Origin: an uncultured Candidatus Saccharibacteria bacterium
GTDB taxonomy: Bacteria; Patescibacteriota; Saccharimonadia; CAILAD01; GCA-016700035
Direction: 5' to 3'
Length of the DNA stretch: 27,343 bases
Assembly: GCA_937996675.1 (NCBI GenBank)
Contig: CALKUN010000122.1
Location: 1 to 27,343, forward strand
Below the pieces are notes generated by a model. That model saw only the letters and a list, made by a program, of their open reading frames with translations, had not been told where the DNA came from and searched no databases. Shown here one piece after another: positions 6,899 to 13,183 of the stretch (positions are counted from its first letter, which is position 1; each line of letters starts with the position of its first letter). The translations under genes and the position numbers were made by a program.

Positions 6899-6927
6899 GT
6901 GACAAATGCTCGCTAATCTGGAATAAT
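6899..6927 (+). promoter_or_regulatory. Promoter of the desaturase gene
   Basis: GTGACA (6899-6904), 17-bp spacer, AATAAT (6922-6927). The predicted start near 6934 gives a leader of about 30 nt containing the Shine-Dalgarno site. Confidence 0.6.
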
Positions 6928-6963
6928 AACGCCCACGTACCCACAAAAAGGATGGAGCCTTCC

Positions 6964-7842
6964 GTGTGGATCTTCCACAATATTCGCAGTCAAGAATGGA
7001 CCATCACCGGTCTACTCTGTAGCCTGGCTGCAGGGATGACGGTGGGCATTCTGTTCACCCAAGTCACCAGCCTGGCGACAACCCTCGGTCTACACCGAGG
7101 TATGACGCATCAGGCCTACAGTCTGAGCCGGCTTTTGAACTGGATGTTTCGACTCACCCTCTGGCTGTCAGTCGGTATCAAGTGGTGGGAATGGTGCCGC
7201 GTACACGCCTACCATCACCAACACACCGAGACTGAGCTCGATCCGCACAGCCCCGTGTACAAGGGCGGCCTCAGTAACGTATTTCGTATCAACCCACGCC
7301 TCTACCAGATTGCAGCCAATGACCCACAGGTCATTGCTGCCACAGGAGAGCGATTCGTGCCCGACCGCTGGGATCGTTGGCTCTTCAATCGTGAAGGGCT
7401 CGGCCGCACCATTGGCATCGGTATATGTATGCTCGTCTTCGGAGTGATTCCCGGAGTCGTGGCCTACATCGTTCACATTCTGGCCTACATCTACCTCAAC
7501 GCTGCGATCAACTCGATCGGTCACGGCGCCGAACCGACCGGGATCGACAGCCGTCTGGAGCGACAGTTGGCGTGGATCAGCCGACACACAGGTAAGCGTC
7601 CGGGCTATGACCCCCGTACTGCTCGGAAGAAGACGGTCGGCAACTCGCTCAACTCCCAGCCGCTCGCGTGGCTCACCATGGGAGAAGGCCTGCACTACAA
7701 CCACCACTACCGACAACGTTGCGCCACAATGCGACGCTTCACCGGGGATCACGATCCTGGCTTGTACTTCCTGTACATACTCCGGGGCCTACGGCTCGTT
7801 GGCACCTTTGAAGTTCCGGCGCCAGAACCCTTGCCATCATGA
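6964..7842 (+). CDS. Membrane fatty acid (acyl) desaturase
   Basis: Di-iron integral membrane desaturase that introduces a double bond into an acyl chain (delta-9 acyl-CoA/acyl-lipid type). All three histidine boxes are present: HRGMTH (His44-His49), HAYHHQH (His81, His84, His85, His87) and HYNHH (His244, His247, His248), separated by membrane helices. At 292 residues it is of normal length. I chose the GTG at 6964 because GGATGGAG lies 6 bases upstream; an in-frame ATG at 6952 and a GTG at 6889 lack a properly spaced site. It stands alone between its own promoter and terminator. Electrons would have to come from a reductase not seen here. It is unusual in an organism group thought to lack full fatty acid synthesis, so host-derived lipids may be the substrate (inference). 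Confidence 0.92.
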   Translation: MWIFHNIRSQEWTITGLLCSLAAGMTVGILFTQVTSLATTLGLHRGMTHQAYSLSRLLNWMFRLTLWLSVGIKWWEWCRVHAYHHQHTETELDPHSPVYKGGLSNVFRINPRLYQIAANDPQVIAATGERFVPDRWDRWLFNREGLGRTIGIGICMLVFGVIPGVVAYIVHILAYIYLNAAINSIGHGAEPTGIDSRLERQLAWISRHTGKRPGYDPRTARKKTVGNSLNSQPLAWLTMGEGLHYNHHYRQRCATMRRFTGDHDPGLYFLYILRGLRLVGTFEVPAPEPLPS

Positions 7843-7856
7843 AAATCTCGTATGAC

Positions 7857-7888
7857 CTCGGTCCAGACGCTTCGGAGTCTGGACCGAG
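7857..7888 (+). terminator. Hairpin terminator after the desaturase gene
   Basis: Perfect 12-bp arms CTCGGTCCAGAC and GTCTGGACCGAG with an 8-nt loop centred on TTCG, followed by the weak T-rich stretch TATTTAATT. Confidence 0.75.
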
Positions 7889-8062
7889 TATTTAATTACT
7901 CGTAATTATTATAGATACCGTTACTCAACCCATCTGCAAGCAGACTGGTTCTTATAGCCGGACAAGAGACTCGATGACGCATCAAGCACCTTGCCTGACT
8001 ATAATTTTACGAGTAACCAGGCGGTGCCATTATACCAAAAACCCTCTCCCACAGAGTATTGC

Positions 8063-8068
8063 TATACT
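8063..8068 (+). promoter_or_regulatory. -10 box giving a leaderless mRNA (83-aa gene)
   Basis: TATACT, preceded by TTGC, ends exactly 6 bases before the ATG at 8075, so the usual start point is the A of the ATG. No Shine-Dalgarno site. Confidence 0.6.
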
Positions 8069-8074
8069 GAGGTC

Positions 8075-8326
8075 ATGCCTTTTAATCACTATGCAAAAAT
8101 CAAAGCCATTCTAGAAAAACAGCCTGACGGCTGGACGATCCGACGCATCGATGAACCCACCAGCGCCAAGAACTTCAAGGGTGAGACCACCCACTTTGAT
8201 CATTATTATCGTATTTACGACCATGCCGGTGAGCCTATCAAATACTGCAAGTTTCAGCAGATTGATCGTCTCGCTTCAATCCTTGAGATGCCCCTCGAGA
8301 CACTCTTGTCTATCAACCAAGCCTAA
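8075..8326 (+). CDS. Small soluble protein of unknown function (83 aa)
   Basis: Not recognised. The start at 8075 is chosen from the -10 box 6 bases upstream; the frame is open back to a TTG at 7991, but that stretch overlaps the promoter. The protein is mixed alpha/beta and rich in aromatic and charged residues (THFDHYYRIYDHAGEPIKYCKFQQ), ending in a helical segment with regular leucines (RLASILEMPLETLL). The -ILEMPLETLLSI- tail looks like the end of a small HTH-like or swapped helix, but this is weak. It converges on the CYTH gene with a 1-base gap between the stops. Confidence 0.6.
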   Translation: MPFNHYAKIKAILEKQPDGWTIRRIDEPTSAKNFKGETTHFDHYYRIYDHAGEPIKYCKFQQIDRLASILEMPLETLLSINQA

Positions 8327-8327
8327 A

Positions 8328-8915
8328 CTAGATCTTCTTCGCAGCGAGCTCGTCTGGCACATCGCCAAACTTGATCGGTATCGTAGATATCTCGGTACGA
8401 GTAACGTCATAGTACTTTTGATAAATTCCATCTGCACTGTCAAACACGGCCCTATCCCAATCCAACCCTAGCTCCTCACTAAGCGCGCGGACCTTCACTT
8501 CGCTTGGGCCCTCAACTTCGACGTACGGCGGAATCCACGGCCAAGTATCGAGCATGATTTCACAGCCATCATGCTCCCAGGTCTCTCGACGAGACTCTTG
8601 CTCAGCTTTTACGGTGAGGCCAATCGCCTCCATAAATTGCTTGGCATCATCGTAGCTCGACACATCAAATTCAATCTCCTTCATGCCTTCTAGCGTTTCG
8701 GCTTGCCTATGCTTAAAGCCCATCGTGATACGGCCACCCTCATCTCGTACCCGTATCCATGCCGCCATCTTGTCGAGCCTCAGATCGGGGTAATCATAAA
8801 TCGTCCGCCGCATCTCAGTTTCCGTTTGTACTAGCTGAGCGCCTACCACCTCTAGCTTCTGCCGTAGCTTACTATGATCTACTTCTAGAAATGTTGCTTC
8901 AATCTCGGTATTCAT
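8328..8915 (-). CDS. CYTH-domain protein (class IV adenylate cyclase / triphosphatase-like)
   Basis: A CYTH (triphosphate tunnel metalloenzyme) fold of 195 residues, whose members hydrolyse or cyclise triphosphate substrates such as ATP, thiamine triphosphate or polyphosphate with divalent metals. The N-terminal signature is present but altered: MNTEIEATF replaces the usual ExExK, so the Lys is missing. Supporting tunnel features are RRTIYDYPDLRL, WIRVRDEGG (typical hRhR strand), TMGFKHR, KEIEFDVSSYDDAKQFMEAIGL, the RETWEHDGCEIMLDTWPWIPPYVEVEGPS strand pair, and a C-terminal GIYQKYYDV. Start at 8915: a -10 TATACT ends 6 bases upstream, implying a leaderless mRNA; the longer frame to 8945 would overlap the promoter. 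The substrate is unknown. Confidence 0.85.
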   Translation of the reverse strand: MNTEIEATFLEVDHSKLRQKLEVVGAQLVQTETEMRRTIYDYPDLRLDKMAAWIRVRDEGGRITMGFKHRQAETLEGMKEIEFDVSSYDDAKQFMEAIGLTVKAEQESRRETWEHDGCEIMLDTWPWIPPYVEVEGPSEVKVRALSEELGLDWDRAVFDSADGIYQKYYDVTRTEISTIPIKFGDVPDELAAKKI

Positions 8916-8921
8916 AATGCA

Positions 8922-8927
8922 AGTATA
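8922..8927 (-). promoter_or_regulatory. -10 box giving a leaderless mRNA (CYTH gene)
   Basis: Minus strand TATACT preceded by ATTGC, identical to the 11-base core before the gene at 8075, and ending exactly 6 bases before the ATG at 8915. Confidence 0.65.
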
Positions 8928-9015
8928 GCAATAAGGCTTCGACACATGCGAACCTTACAAATTTATAGCAGTTCAGCCGATCTTACCTCCTCTTTTGGCA
9001 TGTGGCATCATCTGC

Positions 9016-9021
9016 TAAGCT
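9016..9021 (+). promoter_or_regulatory. Probable -10 box of the 533-aa surface protein gene
   Basis: TAAGCT preceded by TGC, 8 bases before the ATG at 9030, implying a leader of about 2 nt. It is weaker than the TATACT boxes. Confidence 0.4.
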
Positions 9022-9029
9022 TAACAGGT

Positions 9030-10631
9030 ATGATTCAAGTCAATAAACTCGCAGCGACTATCTTCAATTATTGTCTTATCTTCACAATCATTATGACTTG
9101 CTCGATAGTGCTTGGATCGAGCAAGGCTGAGGCTGCAACCCTTAACGTTACGGCTGGCGAGGTCGATACTACAACTAATGGGAACTGCTCGCTCTTTGAA
9201 GCCGTCTCATCAGCCAATACTGATGCCGTCGTAGATGCATGTTCTGCTGGATCTGGGGATGACAGTATTAATATCCCCAATGGCTCCTATGACCTTTCGG
9301 TCAACTCTGTCCTCCTCTCACTTAATTCGAATATTGATCTCATCGGGCAATCAAGAGATGGCACTACCTTTACCGGAACAGGTGGGTACGGCGTAGGGTT
9401 ATACCCTATCGCTCCAAGCTCATATCACATCAAGAACATCACATTTGAATCAGCTCTCATTACAGGAAATGATGAAGATACTATTGGAGTCAGTATTGAT
9501 AATATCCTGATGTACGGCGACGGTAGCTCAATTAGTGTTGGAAATGATTCTTCGACCGAGCTAGGAGAATTCGAACTGACTAACTCTATCATTAGAGATA
9601 TAGATTACTCTGGGGTAATTGTACAAGCGAATTACTTTGGCACTACAACAATTTCAAATACACAGATATACAATACGACAAGCACGAGCGATGAGCGCAC
9701 ATTAAAACTTTTTGGCATTGATGTATCTATGCAAGACGTTGAAGTCTACAGCAATAGCGGCGGCATTGAGATTCAAGCCCACATGACAACAGTTGAGCAG
9801 GTATATGTTCATGACAATACTGCGTTCTCCTATCAGATAGGACATGGCTCGACACCCAATACAACCGACTTAGTCATAGATATCAATAAGCTTGCTGTGG
9901 TAGAAAATGAAGGGTGGACTGCTCTATGGCTCTGGACAGATGGTGCCACGAGTTTTGACCTAGATCTCCGAAACAGCACGATAGCAGATAATACTATTAT
10001 AGGTGGTGGAACAACTGTCTATATCGGCATACGTGAGGATAGCATCCCCGTAAGCGGTGCCGTAAGAAACATTACAATAGCTAATAACACAGGTCCTGGC
10101 CTGGGACATTACAATGGGAGTAATCAATCATCTCCTGTAACGCTACAAAATGTACTTTTAGCCAACAATGCAAACAATGCTACTGATGAAAACTGCGCGC
10201 AGGACAATGGAGATTATTATTTTACTTTTACAAACCTCGGCAATAACCTCAGTGACGATACAAGCTGCAATGCAGTTTTTACAAACCCAAGCGACAAGAA
10301 CAACATCCCTGCATTGCTTGGATTGCTCGAACAAGATGGTACTACTTGGCTGATTCCTCTCCTAAGTAACTCACCCGCGATCAACGCTGGTGCGATAGCT
10401 CCTGGTGTCACTGATGACCAGAGAGGTGTAGTCAGACCTCAAGGGCGAGCATATGACATCGGTGCATATGAATCAGAATCAAGCTCAGCTGATACTCCTC
10501 AAAACACTTCCAACCCTGCCTCTGCCAACCTGCTCGCAGCGACGGGTCTCGATACTCGACAGTTTCTGCTAGCCGCGCTTTCGCTCATGGTGCTATCTTG
10601 CCTGCTTGTCCTACGAATTCGCTCAGAATAA
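9030..10631 (+). CDS. Surface protein, CSLREA-type beta-helix with LAxTG sortase signal
   Basis: A 533-residue secreted protein. The signal peptide (about residues 1-37) ends in SKAEA-A. It is followed by a CSLREA-like motif (GNCSLFEAVSSANTDAVVDA, usually CSLREAI) and then many short beta-strand repeats rich in Asn, Asp, Thr and Ser, typical of right-handed parallel beta-helices. A conserved ending (AINAGAIAPGVTDDQRGVVR...DIGAYE) is common in such proteins. The C-terminus is LAATG (502-506), a membrane helix and RIRSE: a sortase signal of the LAxTG type used by class E sortases in Actinobacteria. The start at 9030 is chosen because the frame upstream (to 8946) lies in the promoter region. Likely role is adhesion or glycan binding at the cell surface (inference). 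Confidence 0.85.
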   Translation: MIQVNKLAATIFNYCLIFTIIMTCSIVLGSSKAEAATLNVTAGEVDTTTNGNCSLFEAVSSANTDAVVDACSAGSGDDSINIPNGSYDLSVNSVLLSLNSNIDLIGQSRDGTTFTGTGGYGVGLYPIAPSSYHIKNITFESALITGNDEDTIGVSIDNILMYGDGSSISVGNDSSTELGEFELTNSIIRDIDYSGVIVQANYFGTTTISNTQIYNTTSTSDERTLKLFGIDVSMQDVEVYSNSGGIEIQAHMTTVEQVYVHDNTAFSYQIGHGSTPNTTDLVIDINKLAVVENEGWTALWLWTDGATSFDLDLRNSTIADNTIIGGGTTVYIGIREDSIPVSGAVRNITIANNTGPGLGHYNGSNQSSPVTLQNVLLANNANNATDENCAQDNGDYYFTFTNLGNNLSDDTSCNAVFTNPSDKNNIPALLGLLEQDGTTWLIPLLSNSPAINAGAIAPGVTDDQRGVVRPQGRAYDIGAYESESSSADTPQNTSNPASANLLAATGLDTRQFLLAALSLMVLSCLLVLRIRSE

Positions 10632-10670
10632 TCACACGCAATGAGTTTTCATTTGCATAGATGGTGTGAT
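10631..10670 (+). other. Inverted repeat after the surface protein gene
   Basis: ATCACAC (10631-10637) pairs with GTGTGAT (10664-10670), with further partial pairing inside (GCAA...TTGC). It begins at the stop codon. No T-run follows, so termination is uncertain. Confidence 0.35.
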
Positions 10671-10750
10671 ATCTTGCTGAGAACAATACGTCAAAGACCC
10701 AGCATATGCCGGGGTGTGCCCGTAGCATTATTACCTCTAGCCACCCCTTA

Positions 10751-10782
10751 GCTTGGCACCAAGCATTTTCAGAGGATACTAT
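10751..10782 (+). promoter_or_regulatory. Promoter with a palindrome over the -35 box (322-aa gene)
   Basis: TTGGCA (10753-10758), 18-bp spacer, TACTAT (10777-10782). The -35 lies inside the inverted repeat GCTTGG-CA-CCAAGC (10751-10764), a possible operator. The predicted start near 10789 gives a leader of about 28 nt. Confidence 0.5.
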
Positions 10783-10816
10783 TATATACATACCTCTCAA
10801 CCGAGGAGAACCTCAC

Positions 10817-11785
10817 ATGCCTCAAGTAGAACTGCACCTACGACGTACCACGTCCCCTTACGTGGAGATCTTTCGTCAGATCGAAACAGTTGCCCAGGCC
10901 CGAACGCTGGCTCCCCGTGAAGCGTATGAGATGTTCGACCTCTTTCTCATCACTCATGGCTTGGACCCAGTCGTATATCTCAGCATGGCTATTACGTCGG
11001 GCGGCTACCGTCGTGATCCCGATCTACCGATGGGCGAAGTCATCGGCCGGAATAGTGTCTTCGGGCAATTGGCCGCACTTGCTCTCATCCGAGACATACC
11101 CGAGCTGGATCTGGCCGACATCATCGTGCCGTCAGAGCTCGGCAAAGTAAACGGTTGGGATCAAATGGACTTCTTGCTTTTTTGGTTCCATGTCATCGCG
11201 GGACTGCGTCCGCACGAAGCTGCCTGCATCGAGCGGATTGTGCAAGAAAAAATCAATTCTCGAGTGAGCTCAGACTCCGACCCGGCCAAGCGCCAGTACG
11301 ACAGGCTCGTGTCCGACTATAAGGCTGCGATGCGTGACCTTGCAAATAGCACGGCCAAGAAGCTGCACCCCAACAACATTCAGGCGGTGATATTCATCCT
11401 CGACGGCGAGATGTCGCTCGGCGCACAGGCCGAGCAAGAACTGTGCTACGCACTCGGCATTCCTCCTCAGATGCAGCTCCTCAGCGCCCATGCTGTCGCG
11501 ACATTGGACGGCGAGTATGCACAGCATCTCATCAGACTGCGCACACTCGGCGCGTCTGCGTTGGGGACCTCGGTCAACACCGACCCCCAGGTCAGCTTCC
11601 TCGGCTACAGTATCGGCGAAGATCTGCAGCTCGTGGATCAACGAAGCGCAATCAGGCTAGGATGCCGTAAGACGAGCCTCCTCAACGCCATACTCACCAA
11701 GGAGTATTACTCGAAGCGACCAGGAGCGCAGCCCACCCGGCACTGTGGGCATCGGCCTCTCATAACAATCGCATCATCGCGATAA
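10817..11785 (+). CDS. Soluble protein of unknown function (322 aa)
   Basis: Not recognised. The ATG at 10817 has GAGGAG 8 bases upstream; the frame runs open further upstream but through the promoter. The product has no signal peptide or membrane helix and is mostly alpha-helical: a run of helices with acidic and leucine residues (for example PREAYEMFDLFLITHG, FGQLAALALIRDIPELDLAD, QMDFLLFWFHVIAGLRPHEA), then a probable domain break near SRVSSDSDPAKRQ and a second helical half. The C-terminal 50 residues are more basic and contain the isolated cysteines CRKTSLL and RHCGHRP. The gene is richer in G/C than the surface protein gene before it and forms a complete promoter-SD-gene-terminator cassette. 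Confidence 0.75.
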   Translation: MPQVELHLRRTTSPYVEIFRQIETVAQARTLAPREAYEMFDLFLITHGLDPVVYLSMAITSGGYRRDPDLPMGEVIGRNSVFGQLAALALIRDIPELDLADIIVPSELGKVNGWDQMDFLLFWFHVIAGLRPHEAACIERIVQEKINSRVSSDSDPAKRQYDRLVSDYKAAMRDLANSTAKKLHPNNIQAVIFILDGEMSLGAQAEQELCYALGIPPQMQLLSAHAVATLDGEYAQHLIRLRTLGASALGTSVNTDPQVSFLGYSIGEDLQLVDQRSAIRLGCRKTSLLNAILTKEYYSKRPGAQPTRHCGHRPLITIASSR

Positions 11786-11788
11786 CAC

Positions 11789-11829
11789 CGAAGCCACCAG
11801 ATATGTATTTGGTGGCTTCGTTCTTTTTA
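11789..11829 (+). terminator. Intrinsic terminator of the 322-aa gene
   Basis: Perfect 11-bp arms CGAAGCCACCA (11789-11799) and TGGTGGCTTCG (11810-11820), then TTCTTTTTA. It begins 3 bases after the stop. Confidence 0.93.
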
Positions 11830-11887
11830 TATATTTGTGTCTTGGGGATCCTGGCGTACATCATATCAGTTGAGGAATAGCTACATA

Positions 11888-11916
11888 TTGACTTTACATC
11901 TCAAATATGTTATTGT
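11888..11916 (+). promoter_or_regulatory. Promoter of the 171-aa membrane protein gene
   Basis: TTGACT (11888-11893), 17-bp spacer ending TATGT, TATTGT (11911-11916). The predicted leader is about 27 nt and includes TAGGAGG. Confidence 0.65.
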
Positions 11917-11949
11917 TAGTCCAGCACCCAACATCGCCTAGGAGGCGCC

Positions 11950-12465
11950 ATGAGTCCTTACCCAACCCGTTTCAGCACACACACTGAGCCCTCTTCGCGA
12001 CTCGCGAAGTGGTTCAGCGATGTCATCGAGGTCATCGGCACTCTCGCCTACCTCATGATCAGCACGATCGTCGGCATCTTCACCGGAGTGATCATGTCCC
12101 TCTGGCTCATCTCAGCCACAACCTTCACCACGCCCACGACACAGGTCGGAACGGCTGCGACGATCGGGACGAGCACACTGCTCAAGGTCGTCTTCATCGG
12201 TCTGTCCATCATTGGTGGCGCTCTGGGCTGGGGAGCATCCATCCGCGAAGAGAGCCACCCCAGCTCAGAGAACCAGGATGGGGCCAAGACCCCGGACTAC
12301 GTCTGGGCATGGTTCCTGGGCGCACTCGTGATGGCTGTTGTGACTGGCGTCCTCGCATTCATCTCCTACGGTGGTGGCCCAACCAGCTTCATCGTGCTCG
12401 GTGGCATGATCACGCTTGTCAGCTATTCGGTGAGCTTTTGGCTCAGCCGGGTGCTCGAGCTCTAA
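11950..12465 (+). CDS. Four-helix membrane protein of unknown function (171 aa)
   Basis: Not recognised. TAGGAGG lies 4 bases before the ATG. Four membrane helices are visible at about residues 27-56, 76-97, 118-140 and 144-168. The loop between helices 2 and 3 is hydrophilic (SIREESHPSSENQDGAKTPDY). The first 25 residues are polar and probably cytoplasmic. The codon usage is G/C-rich at third positions. It stands alone with its own promoter and terminator, like the two neighbouring cassettes. No transport or enzymatic motif is visible. Confidence 0.75.
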   Translation: MSPYPTRFSTHTEPSSRLAKWFSDVIEVIGTLAYLMISTIVGIFTGVIMSLWLISATTFTTPTTQVGTAATIGTSTLLKVVFIGLSIIGGALGWGASIREESHPSSENQDGAKTPDYVWAWFLGALVMAVVTGVLAFISYGGGPTSFIVLGGMITLVSYSVSFWLSRVLEL

Positions 12466-12484
12466 GCGCGACCTGGACACACAG

Positions 12485-12522
12485 CCCACGAAAAGACTCA
12501 CGAGTCCTTTCGTGGGTCTTTT
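12485..12522 (+). terminator. Intrinsic terminator of the 171-aa gene
   Basis: Stem CCCACGAAA / TTTCGTGGG (12485-12493, 12508-12516) continued, after one mismatch, by GACTC / GAGTC around a 2-nt centre, then TCTTTTC. Confidence 0.85.
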
Positions 12523-12598
12523 CGTTTACCCCCCAGTAACCCCCGGAGTTTGCAGACCCCGATTCGCAATTATGCTCGCCACTACAGACTCGTTTATA

Positions 12599-12627
12599 TT
12601 GCACTTTCTGTAAAGTCATGACATAAT
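12599..12627 (+). promoter_or_regulatory. Promoter of the 140-aa membrane protein gene
   Basis: TTGCAC (12599-12604), 17-bp spacer, CATAAT (12622-12627). The predicted start near 12634 excludes translation from the upstream ATG at 12628 and supports the start at 12676. Confidence 0.6.
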
Positions 12628-12675
12628 ATGCCCGCCAAGCTCGAACCTACTATCCCCGACAACCAGAGGAGAATC

Positions 12676-13098
12676 ATGAAGCGTCCGTGTCAGGCTAGAA
12701 ACCAAGCCGGTTCCGCAGGTCTCGGCCTACTCGCCGGTGTAGTGACTTTTTTCGTCCTTTTTGTGGTGTACTACTACGGCGCGACCTGGCTGAACGCCAA
12801 TGGCTACCTGCCCCAGGGCAAACTGTCGGGGCAAGAGAAGATCCCATGGGCCATCATTGGCCTAGGAGCACCCCTTCTCATGTCGTACGCCTCGTTCAAA
12901 GTTGGGACGTCAGTCGAAGAGCGCTTTGATGCACCGCGCTTCGTCGATGGGCCGCTTGCCTTAGTGCTGACCGTCCTTATCGGCGGCTTCGTCGCATTCC
13001 TCATCATCGGCTTCCTGATCATCATCGCGACGATCTACATCGCCTGTGTGGCCCTCTTTCTCGTGGCCATTGGAGCTGCAGTTGCGGGTGGCGATTAA
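12676..13098 (+). CDS. Small membrane protein of unknown function (140 aa)
   Basis: Not recognised. The start at 12676 has GAGGAG 4 bases upstream. The basic N-terminus (MKRPCQARNQAGSAG) is followed by a first helix (about residues 16-38, with VYYYGATW at its end), a polar loop (NGYLPQGKLSGQEKIP), a second helix around residues 57-72, a loop with charged residues (SVEERFDAPRFVDG), and one long hydrophobic region (about residues 93-137) that could hold two helices. Glycine and alanine are frequent in the last 20 residues. It resembles the preceding gene in its promoter, SD and terminator layout, but I see no sequence similarity between them. Confidence 0.7.
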   Translation: MKRPCQARNQAGSAGLGLLAGVVTFFVLFVVYYYGATWLNANGYLPQGKLSGQEKIPWAIIGLGAPLLMSYASFKVGTSVEERFDAPRFVDGPLALVLTVLIGGFVAFLIIGFLIIIATIYIACVALFLVAIGAAVAGGD

Positions 13099-13117
13099 GT
13101 AACGCATGTCATCTTTT

Positions 13118-13148
13118 GCCTCTAGCAAAGTTCTTCTTTGCTAGAGGC
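13118..13148 (+). terminator. Hairpin terminator of the 140-aa gene
   Basis: Perfect 13-bp arms (GCCTCTAGCAAAG / CTTTGCTAGAGGC) with loop TTCTT. The T-run after it on the plus strand is weak (TTCATCATT). It separates two convergent genes. Confidence 0.7.
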
Positions 13149-13183
13149 TTCATCATTCTCTAGCTCGGACTAATATTCGGAAG

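Noticed and set aside
10706..10816. N-terminal extension of the 322-aa protein from an upstream ATG at 10706
   Set aside because: The extension passes through the promoter and the palindrome; the ATG at 10817 has GAGGAG in front.
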